Assembly: GCA_965216965.1 (NCBI GenBank)
Contig: CBDCGX010000016.1
Coordinates: 1 to 7,795, forward strand
DNA length: 7,795 nt
From: CBDAKK01 sp965216965
Lineage (GTDB): Bacteria > Spirochaetota > Spirochaetia > WTKD01 > G963693115
Direction of reading: 5' to 3'
The notes below the pieces were generated by a model. The model saw only the letters and a list, made by a program, of their open reading frames with translations. It searched no databases and was not told the DNA's origin. The position numbers and the translations under genes were made by a program. Within the stretch, counting starts at the first letter, position 1. Every line of letters starts with the position of its first letter. Positions 1 to 7,121 of the stretch are shown piece by piece.

Positions 1-150
1 GAAGTGGACGAAAAGAAGTGAAACTTTATTTACGTGTCCATACACATTCAAGTTTCGGACACGCCCGCTCATGGGCACAGCCTCTGAAATGGGAAGTAAC
101 CAAGAACTGCTTTAACCAAACTAACAAAGGAACCAGGCACTAATGGGTTG
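1..150. other. CpG-richer edge segment, possible dispersed-repeat fragment
   Basis: This stretch has about five CpG dinucleotides in its first 70 bases, while the rest of the window outside the 33-bp array is CpG-poor. It holds two small inverted repeats: CGTGTCC at 33-39 pairs with GGACACG at 57-63, and GCCC at 63-66 pairs with GGGC at 73-76. One plus-strand frame is open from the window edge to a stop near 115 (about 37 codons), with no recognisable motif. The minus strand carries an AATAAA at about 26-31. It could be the end of a mobile element, a 3' UTR or part of an exon running in from the left. I cannot name it, and a cut at the window edge prevents a firm call. Confidence 0.3.
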
Positions 151-635
151 AGCTATGTTACTTTCTGGTGTTTTGAGCATAGTAATATCATTCCTTGTCA
201 TTTCTATATTCTATTAACTAGCCATTTTGTATGAAGACCTAATCTGAATGGAAGCCATGCTTTCAGATGAACAGTTAGTTTGTCGTCAGGCTTGTTAAAG
301 AAACTGTGAATGTTATGACTTCTTAAACTGATGGATGTCACAATGTTTTATAGTTCTGGGGAATAATGGTCACAATTATATGATCAATTATTAATATATT
401 CAAAGACAATGCTTGGTTGCAGTGCTGAAATTACACAACTTTGGGAGAATGACCCAACTTGAAATCAGTCTCATATAACGGTACATTTCACAAGCCAAAT
501 TACCAGGAATATGTTACATAAATTAAATACGCTGCAAAGTTAAAACAGCTTAAAGCACAGGAAACAAATGTTTTATATTTATTTTTTAAATCAAGGGTAT
601 TTATTCAACAATTGGAAAATGGTAATATACGATAT
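151..635. other. AT-rich non-coding sequence, nothing recognised
   Basis: I see no open frame of useful length, tandem repeat or known element here. The composition is AT-rich with short A and T runs, typical of animal intergenic or intronic DNA. Confidence 0.6.
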
Positions 636-700
<65 letters not shown>

Positions 701-1454
701 TGAGAATAAATTAATATCATGTGTACACTAGTACAAATATGGAATATTGAGAATGTGAATTGTTTACATTATTTCATTTTTGTTTGTTGTTTTGTTTATT
801 CAGTTTTTATTATTATAATTGTTTGTTTTATTGTTTTCTTATGTTTTTCATTTTACAAACACAGTAACTCTGAATACTGCTTACATAAAAAACACTGTGC
901 TGAATTGTCATAAAAGTGTACATGTAACTCCATGTGTATAATAGTATACCTATGTGGAAACATCCATTCATTTTATTATAAAGGTTTATAAGCACTAATA
1001 TCATGCATACACCATATATAATAGTGGTTGTGAAAAACTATGCATACCTATATAATATAAGCAGTATCACATATAAGAATATTATGTATTACGTATTAGG
1101 GTTAGATGTTACGTATATGCCTGTGTATATATAATATATAACATATGTCAAGGAAAAAACACCAAATATTAAGTTACAAGCAAATAGTTATCTTCTTATT
1201 CAATGAAAGTATATTAAAAAACTAAATTTTAATATAAAAGTATAAAATAAAAGCATAACATTTAAATTAGTATACCACAAACTACTGGCATTTATGATGC
1301 AGATTGTTTACAATCCATTATATTGAGGCTTTGTGCATTGTAAAGTTAAAATATCTTAGAGCTTATTTCAGTTTTTACTGTCTGATATGCCAACAAAGGC
1401 TTATGTCACTATCAGGACTTACAACATTCAATGGCCTTACGTCCATTTTTTACA
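701..1454. other. AT-rich non-coding sequence with T-rich and TA-rich patches
   Basis: A T-rich patch at about 770-855 gives a 64-codon open frame whose product is almost only F, I, V and C; this is composition, not a gene. 990-1150 is rich in TATA and ATAT steps. A single TTAGGGTTAG at 1096-1105 is too short to be telomeric. Nothing else is recognised. Confidence 0.6.
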
Positions 1455-1672
1455 GTAATTGTTAAGCAGGACCAGAGATATTCTAAATTTTGGGCCACCA
1501 AACTAGTGCAAAATTGTACTGAATTGTTAAGCATGGCCACCAATTTTCAAAACTCGAGCCATCAAAAATCACATATTTATAGTAATTTGCTAAGCATAGC
1601 CAATGGTTATGAATGAAAATTGGGCCACCAATTAATTACCAAAGCTATAGTAAATTTCTAGCATGACCTGAT
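1455..1672. repeat. Decayed tandem repeat, about 65-bp period, four units
   Basis: Related segments begin at about 1455, 1521, 1582 and 1650 (spacings 66, 61 and 68). Each opens with a version of GTAATTGTTAAGCATGGCC; later in the unit a GGGCCACCAA or GAGCCATCAA motif recurs. The units have drifted a good deal and the last is partial. A 61-codon open frame at 1431-1616 lies inside these repeats and is explained by them. Confidence 0.65.
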
Positions 1673-1911
1673 GGCAAGTAACATTTCAGAACATTCTAGA
1701 ATCCGTGTGTTTATTAGGAAATTGAAATAGTTTTACATTACTAATATTTTATGATTTACAGTATATAATAACACTATGGTCCACATAAAGTAATAGCCAT
1801 ACCGTAAAAGGAAAATTGCGAAATTTAAATTAAATGTGAACTTAATTCCAGGCATAAATAATTCCCTTAAAGTAACAACAACAAAAAACACCAAATAGAT
1901 AAAAACAGTAG
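1673..1911. other. AT-rich non-coding sequence, nothing recognised
   Basis: No repeats, RNA genes or credible open frames are visible in this stretch. Confidence 0.55.
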
Positions 1912-1992
1912 CTTGTTCTGGGTGGCTGAGTGCACTGCAATGCTTCCAATATTTGGGAGGAAGTCACATAGCACAGACTCTATAGTCAGTTA
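1912..1992 (+). mobile_element. Possible decayed tRNA-derived SINE head
   Basis: GGGTGGCTGAGTGCACTG at about 1920-1937 resembles the polymerase III A-box region of a serine- or leucine-type tRNA. It is followed by GCTTCCAATATTTGGGAGG at 1942-1960 and by a weak B-box-like TAGCACAGACTC about 50 bases after the A-box. The order and spacing fit a tRNA-derived SINE head, but the B-box has lost the GGTTC core and no cloverleaf can be drawn. It is either an old SINE relic or chance resemblance. Confidence 0.3.
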
Positions 1993-2527
1993 AAAATGGT
2001 GTGGCCTACCAAAAATAGCAATGGTGTTACCAATTTTAGTTAATTTATTGTCAATAAATGTCTTTACAGATATTTTTAAATGACAACAGGGTACTAGTAT
2101 ATAGTTTTTTGATTAATTGATGGTAGCATGAATATACTAGCTTTTTAGCAATACTGTCCCAGTGTAACAAAGTGAACTAATTTCCACCAAATACATGTTT
2201 GACGGTTGCAATTGCAAAATATTAGCGTGCAAAAATATTTCCCTTTACAGTATGTGTTTTATTCTCTGTGTAGAGAATCCAGTTCAATTGACTCTAAATT
2301 TGAACACCAGAGCATATTATAATCCATTATAAAATTGTATTAGTAAACAATTAGTAAGCCATATACTCAAGCTAATTAGTGGATTATTTGTCACAGTCTA
2401 ATAACAAATACATTTTTAATGTTATTCCAAAACAAAAGAAATTTCTAACACATTATATATCAGCTGCATGCAAAATGAAAGGGGTAGGGGTGAAGGTTAA
2501 AAAAACCAAATGAGTATTGTTGAACAG
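1993..2527. other. AT-rich non-coding sequence, nothing recognised
   Basis: The segment is unremarkable AT-rich DNA leading to the 22-bp minisatellite. A short G-rich patch with AGGGGTAGGGGTG lies just before that array, at about 2480-2492. Confidence 0.55.
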
Positions 2528-2786
2528 TTTTGTATGAATTTTGCCTAGTGGATATGAATTTTGTCTAGTGGATATGAATTGTGCCTATAGTTTTGTATGA
2601 ATTTTGTCTACAGTTTGTATCACATCTGCTTAAAATTTATATGAATTGCACTTATAGTTTGCATGGATTTTGCCTATAGTTTGCATGGATTTTGCCTATA
2701 GTTTGTATGAAGTCTGCCTAAAAGTTTACATGAACTGCACTTATAGTTTGCATGGATTGTGCCTATAATTTGCATGGATATGGTCC
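2528..2786. repeat. 22-bp minisatellite, about 12 copies, with a four-unit higher-order repeat
   Basis: The core is TTTGCATGGATTTTGCCTAT plus AG, 22 bases. Units begin at 2614, 2636, 2658, 2680, 2702, 2725, 2747 and 2769, spaced 22 or 23 bases. Before them lie about four shorter or irregular units from 2528, some with GTGG replacing the unit end. Units starting at 2614-2680 match those starting at 2702-2769 in order: first a variant with a CTGCTTAAA or CTGCCTAAA end, then one with TGCACTTATAG, then two GCATGGAT units. This shows that a block of about 88 bp was duplicated as a whole. Confidence 0.9.
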
Positions 2787-3022
2787 AAAGTTACACTGCA
2801 CCCTGATTGGCAAAATGAGCATTTTGATGTCACAGCATAATACTTCATCTCTATTTGGTCATGTGGTCATTAATATAAATAAAATTATACCTTAGCTTTT
2901 ATTTTCTCCCCAAAAAAAGAAATTTAATTTAAACTGGCCAAAACGGCTAGGGTCAAAAATTACATTCTGGTCCCAGAATGAATCCAATATAAATGATGTA
3001 ATTAAAACTGAACAATATACTG
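2787..3022. other. AT-rich spacer with a perfect short inverted repeat
   Basis: At 2963-2980 CATTCTGG and CCAGAATG form a perfect 8-bp inverted repeat with a 2-base spacer. No poly-U or GC-rich terminator context is present, and this is not bacterial DNA. The rest of the spacer holds nothing I recognise. Confidence 0.55.
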
Positions 3023-3358
3023 AATTTCTAAATTCTGTAAAATTTACACACATGTAGATATCCATTTTCACTTGGAATACTGATTTTTAATTTTTAATAA
3101 ATAATTTAAAGAATTTCTCATTCCAAATTCTGTAAAATTTACATGCATATAAAATAATGTAGTTAATCACATTTTTTACTTGGAATACCGATGTAAATGT
3201 TTTATAATTTAAATAATTTCTAATCCCCAAATTTTATTAAAATATGTACATGCATATAAAAAAAGAATTATGTAGATATCACAATTTTAGAAATTTTAGA
3301 ATTTAAAGAATAATTCTAGTTCCAAATTTTATAAAATGTATTTGGCTGTAAAATAATG
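3023..3358. repeat. Decayed tandem repeat, about 95-bp period, four units
   Basis: Units begin at about 3023, 3112, 3215 and 3309 (spacings 89, 103 and 94). Shared landmarks in order are AATTTCTxATTCCAAATT, TGTAAAATTTACATGCATA, AATxATGTAG, then in the first two units ACTTGGAATACxGAT, and an end like AATTTAAAG. The last unit is partial and stops near AAAATAATG. Divergence is high and contains indels, so this is an old array. Confidence 0.7.
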
Positions 3359-3691
3359 AACCACCCACCCCACCAAAATAACATACATGTTAAATTTTTC
3401 AATCGGATGTTAAAAAAATAAATGAAAAACTTGTATAAAGCGCAAAAAAAGAGAGAAAGTGCTTAGATGCCAAGCACAATGGCTCATGCGAGAAACGTGA
3501 AGAAAATACAATGATAGTGTCAGACAGGGACACCTCTTGAACTCACCATATCTGTGTGTTGTGAATATATCTGGAAACATGCAACAAAACACATCACCAT
3601 AGTGACAGCAAGAGAGAATGAATGGCAAAGCGCAATAGGCAGATTGAAAATGAGTTTGAGAGAAAAGTTTATTTTCAATGTTCATCATCAA
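3359..3691. other. Less AT-rich segment between two decayed arrays, identity unknown
   Basis: This part has a more balanced composition and a few CpGs (AAAGCGCAA occurs at about 3437 and again at about 3626). A 93-codon minus-strand open frame at 3410-3691 has no recognisable domain and is rich in F, H, C and S. It lacks flanking coding signals that I can see, so I do not call it a gene. The segment might be an unrelated insertion or a unique spacer. Confidence 0.4.
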
Positions 3692-4020
3692 CAGTTATGG
3701 AATACTTAAAAATTGCTTAGCAACCAATATTAGAATTGTTTTAAATTTTTCATTAGCAGCAGTAATGGAAATTTGAAAATTGCTAGCTGATATTAAATAT
3801 CTTAAGAAGTCTTTTCAATATTTTTATTTAGCAACAGATATTGATATTTGAAAACTGTTTTTAAGTTTTCATTATTACAGTTATGGATTTTGAAAACTGC
3901 TTAACAAACAATATTAAACAGTTTAAAATTGTTTTCTATTTATCATAAAAAAACAGTCATAAATATTTGAAAAAAGACTTAGCTACCATTATTAAATAGT
4001 TCAGAATGTTTAGCAATCTT
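3692..4020. repeat. Decayed tandem repeat, about 70-bp period, five units
   Basis: Units begin with versions of CAGTTATGGA at about 3692, 3760, 3835, 3878 and 3954 (spacings 68, 75, 43 and 76). Shared landmarks are ATTTGAAAACTGCTTAGC, CAACAATATTAAA and a TTTTCATTA end. The third unit, of 43 bases, lacks the middle part with the AGCAACCAATATTA landmark, so it carries an internal deletion. Confidence 0.7.
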
Positions 4021-4076
4021 TGAATTTTGTGACCAAATTGTCATCCTACAGTGAACAAATTGTTCCAAGTTCATCA

Positions 4077-4256
4077 CAGATTAATATGACTATAAAAACC
4101 CATAAAAATATGTTTTAAGACCAATTTTCTTATGGCCATTTTATCTAACAATCCATTCCTTGGAAAATATTTATGATCATCAGATTAATATGACTATAAT
4201 CCATAAAACAAATAAATGTTATAACACACCTTGACATTTTCTTATGGCTATTTATA
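4077..4256. repeat. Tandem duplication, about 104-112 bp
   Basis: CAGATTAATATGACTATAA occurs at 4077 and again at 4181, 104 bases apart. Each copy is followed by CCATAAAA and then by TTTTCTTATGGCCATTTAT or a close variant, at 4125 and 4237, 112 bases apart. The conserved order of landmarks shows a two-copy tandem duplication with a few indels. Confidence 0.75.
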
Positions 4257-4409
4257 AAATTGTGTTGCTCAGACAACTAGTTAATAGAAAAAAGATAAGA
4301 AACCAGCAGTATATTGCCACATGGAATACTGTTCTCCACAAAGCAACAGATAATGTTTAAAAAAATTCCTTTGGATCTAGGAGGTACGAAATTGATCATT
4401 ATAAAAAAG
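4257..4409. other. AT-rich spacer, no gene called
   Basis: An open frame of 104 codons starts at 4314 and runs to 4628. It crosses the stray repeat unit and ends inside the SINE fragment, and its product matches no family I know, so I do not annotate it as a gene. Confidence 0.5.
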
Positions 4410-4475
4410 TTCATTAGTGACATTTGCCTTGATTTAAAAACTGCTCAGCAACCAATATTAAGAAACTTTGAGAAT
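4410..4475. repeat. Stray unit related to the 70-bp tandem family
   Basis: The 25 bases at 4436-4460 match 3708-3732 at 23 positions. The shared core is GCAACCAATATTA, and the two differences are both C/T. The match is flanked by a TTCATTAG like the end of the units at 3692-4020. It lies more than 400 bp beyond the array, so the family once reached further or was split by later insertions. Confidence 0.6.
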
Positions 4476-4606
4476 TGTGTAGAAATTCCTGAATTCTGTG
4501 TAGAAAATAGTGACATGATAGAGAAAATGATCCATGCAAAACCAAATTTGATGAAAAAAATCCCAAACATACTGTGCTCTAACCATATCCCTCTAAAAAC
4601 ATGTTT

Positions 4607-4731
4607 GAATTTATTACACCAGCTGTAGAGCATGGGCTGAAAGCAGAAATAGCTCAATGGGTCTACTAAGTGGGTTTGAACCTATGAGCCACTGCACCAT
4701 GAGCAGATGCTCTACCATTGAGCTATATCCC
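4607..4731 (-). mobile_element. tRNA-derived SINE fragment (5' head), mollusc-like
   Basis: Read on the minus strand from 4731, it begins GGGATATAGCTCAATGG with a good polymerase III A-box (TAGCTCAATGG). About 40 bases later comes a B-box, GGTTCAAACCC, so this is a tRNA-like promoter. The acceptor and T stems pair poorly, so it is not a working tRNA gene. After the B-box comes GACCCATTGAGCTATTTCTG, which contains an inverted copy of the A-box region (4649-4660 against 4715-4726, 12 bp perfect). Then comes TTTCAGCCCATGCTCTACAG and a CTGGTGTAAT end. From memory this order, including the inverted A-box, matches the head of a SINE widespread in molluscs. The usual 3' body and tail are missing, so the copy is truncated near 4607. 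No target-site duplication was identified. Confidence 0.75.
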
Positions 4732-5501
4732 ATTCCCATGACTGTGAATGTGAAACTGACAAATACCATATTGAATCCCCTTTTTAAAAGAGTCTACTGA
4801 AAAAATTGTAAACTAATTTCTGATACTACCTTATTAACATTACTGAAGAGTGTTCAGTGCATGGATGGCCTCATTGGATTTGTGCTTATCCGCTACATCA
4901 GAAAACAGAATGCTGATGACACTTCCAGTTTTAACTTTAACCTTTTTAGAGCTTAATTAAGTTCTGCTTTTATGTATAGAATAGTTTTTTTTTTTTTTAC
5001 ATGTCCTATGGATTTAGGACTTTGACTTTACACTGTTCACCTTGTATTCCAAAACTTATCAGTTATTAAAAAAATTAAGTCTAGTACAATTTAGTTTTGC
5101 AGCCATCTCCATTGCTTTTAATCACTCAGTATTTTGGTTGGCTTTATGTAGTCCACTCATATTTTGGTTACTTACTAAATTATTTTCAAAATTCTACTCA
5201 CTGTAAACATACCCTCCCCCATTCTGCCCTAAGCTCAGTCTCTGACAAGGTCCTAGATTAAGCCCAGGACAGACTTGTCTGAACCTTAACTAGACATATC
5301 GCCAATATTTGGAAACCGTATTAACTCCAAAAGCCGTACTACTTTACTTCCAGTTTTTAATATCGGTACAACTCTTAACCATTCACATAAATCTTTTATT
5401 ATTAAAATTTATTTATATTTATGAAGTTCTTGTGTTTTCTTCCTTGTGAATTTCATTACTGATTCGGCCTACCATGGTTTTCACTATTGAAATTACGTTG
5501 A
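4732..5501. other. Non-coding spacer between SINE and main array
   Basis: No credible gene is seen. A run of 14 T lies at 4985-4998 and could be the A-tail of something retroposed on the minus strand, but no source element is recognisable. 5210-5300 is less AT-rich and holds the perfect 12-base inverted repeat CAGACTTGTCTG at 5270-5281. Just left of the array, about 5467-5501, CCATGGT and TTGATAACC occur at roughly the spacing of a repeat unit, which may be a decayed boundary unit. Confidence 0.5.
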
Positions 5502-5732
5502 TAACCTCATGGTAAGGCTTTGAGAGAATAATGATAGCCTCATGGTAAGGCTTTGAGAGAATATTGATAGCATCATGGTAGGGCTTCGAGAAAATAATGA
5601 TAGCCTCATGGTAGGGCTTCGAGAGAATATTGATAGCCTCATGGTAGGGCTTCGAGACTATATTGATAGCCTCGTGGTAGGGCTTCGAGAGAATATTGAT
5701 AGCCTCATGGTAGGGCTTCAAGAGAATATTGA

Positions 5733-6593
5733 TAACCTCATGGTAGGACTTCTAGATAATATTGATAACCTCATGGTAAGGCTTTGAGAGAATATTGATA
5801 GTCTTATGGTAGAGCTTCGAGAGAATATTGATAGCCTCATGGTAGGGCTTCAAGAGAATATTGATAGCCTCATGGTAGGGCTTCGAGAGAATATTGATAA
5901 CCTCATGGTAAGGCTTTGAGAGAATATTGATAGCCTCATGGTAGGGCTTCGAGAGAATATTGATAGCCTCATGGTAGGGCTTTGAGAGGAATATTGATAA
6001 CCTCATGGTAGGGCTTCGATGAGAATATTGAAAGCCTCATGGTAGGGCTTCAAGAGAATATTGATAACCTCATGGTAGGACTTCTAGATAATATTGATAA
6101 CCTCATGGTAAGGCTTTGAGAGAATATTGATAGCCTCATGGTAGGGCTTCAAGAGAATATTGATAACCTCATGGTAGGACTTCTAGATAATATTGATAAC
6201 CTCATGGTAAGGCTTTGAGAGAATATTGATAGTCTTATGGTAGAGCTTCGAGAGAATATTGATAGCCTCATGGTAGGGCTTCAAGAGAATATTGATAGCC
6301 TCATGGTAGGGCTTCGAGAGAATATTGATAACCTCATGGTAAGGCTTTGAGAGAATATTGATAGCCTCATGGTAGGGCTTCGAGAGAATATTGATAGCCT
6401 CATGGTAGGGCTTTGAGAGAATATTGATAACCTCATGGTAGGGGCTTCGAGAGAATATTGAAAGCCTCATGGTAGGGCTTCAAGAGAATATTGATAACCT
6501 CATGGTAGGACTTCTAGATAATATTGATAACCTCATGGTAAGGCTTTGAGAGAATATTGATAGCTTCATGGTAGGGCTTCAAGAGAATATTGA
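5733..6593. repeat. Higher-order repeat: 13-unit block in two tandem copies
   Basis: Units 8-20 (5733-6163, 431 bp) match units 21-33 (6164-6593, 430 bp) variant by variant. The copies share TCTAG units at both positions 1 and 11, the TAGTCTTATGGTAGAGC unit at position 3 and the AAGCC start at position 10. By eye the two copies differ by one substitution (unit 20 against 33) and three one-base indels (units 15/28 and 16/29). The block was therefore duplicated recently as a whole. Confidence 0.95.
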
Positions 6594-7121
6594 TAACCTC
6601 ATGGTAAGGCTTTGAGAGAATATTGATAGTCTTATGGTAGGGCTTCAAGAGAATATTGATAGCCTCATGGTAGGACTTCGAGAGAATATTGATAGCCTCA
6701 TGGTAGGGCTTCGAGAGAATATTGATAAGTTCATGGTAGGGCTTCGAGAGAATACTGATAGCCTCATGGTAGGGCTTTGAGAGAATATTGATAGCTTCAT
6801 GGTAGGGCTTCGAGAGAATATTGATAGCCTCGTGGTAGGGCTTCGAGAGAATATTTGATAACCTCATGGTAAGGCTTTGAGAGAATATTGATAGTCTTAT
6901 GGTAGGGCTTCAAGAGAATATTGATAGCCTCATGGTAGGACTTCGAGAGAATATTGATAGCCTCATGGTAGGGCTTCGAGAGAATATTGATAAGCTCATG
7001 GTAGGCTTCGAGAGAATACTGATAGCCTCATGGTAGGGCTTTGAGAGAATATTGATAGCTTCATGGTAGGGCTTCGAGAGAATATTGATAGCCTCGTGGT
7101 AGGGCTTCGAGAGAATATTGA
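6594..7121. repeat. Higher-order repeat: 8-unit block in two tandem copies
   Basis: Units 34-41 (6594-6858, 265 bp) match units 42-49 (6859-7121, 263 bp). Shared order: an AAGGCTTTGAG unit, a TAGTCTTATGG unit with TCAAG, a GGACTTCGAG unit, a consensus unit, a TAAG-start unit ending ACTGA, a TTTGAG unit, a TAGCTTCATGG unit and a CTCGTGG unit. I see only one substitution (TAAGTT/TAAGCT) and two one-base indels (ATATTTGA at about 6855, and a missing G near 7005). A more diverged partial third copy begins near 7188-7221. Confidence 0.93.

Noticed and set aside
719..913. 64-codon plus-strand open frame, strongly hydrophobic
   Set aside because: It is translated from a T-rich patch; the hydrophobic content comes from TTT, ATT and GTT-type codons. 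There is no supporting signal.
1096..1105. Telomere-type TTAGGGTTAG
   Set aside because: Only about one and a half copies, within ordinary AT-rich sequence; chance occurrence.
1431..1616. 61-codon plus-strand open frame
   Set aside because: It lies within the decayed 65-bp tandem repeats and has no recognisable motif.
1154..1897. 15-base match AAAAAACACCAAATA at 1154-1168 and 1883-1897
   Set aside because: Low-complexity A-rich sequence with no extended similarity around either copy.
3410..3691. 93-codon minus-strand open frame
   Set aside because: No recognisable domain, unusual residue content (rich in F, H, C and S), and no flanking exon signals that I can identify.
4314..4628. 104-codon plus-strand open frame
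   Set aside because: It runs through a stray tandem-repeat unit and ends inside the antisense SINE fragment. The product resembles no family I know.
4445..4657. 70-codon minus-strand open frame
   Set aside because: It begins within the SINE fragment and lies antisense to another unsupported frame; there is no coding evidence.
4660..4731. Functional tRNA gene on the minus strand
   Set aside because: The A- and B-boxes are good, but acceptor and T stems have several mismatches and the downstream sequence continues as a SINE body.
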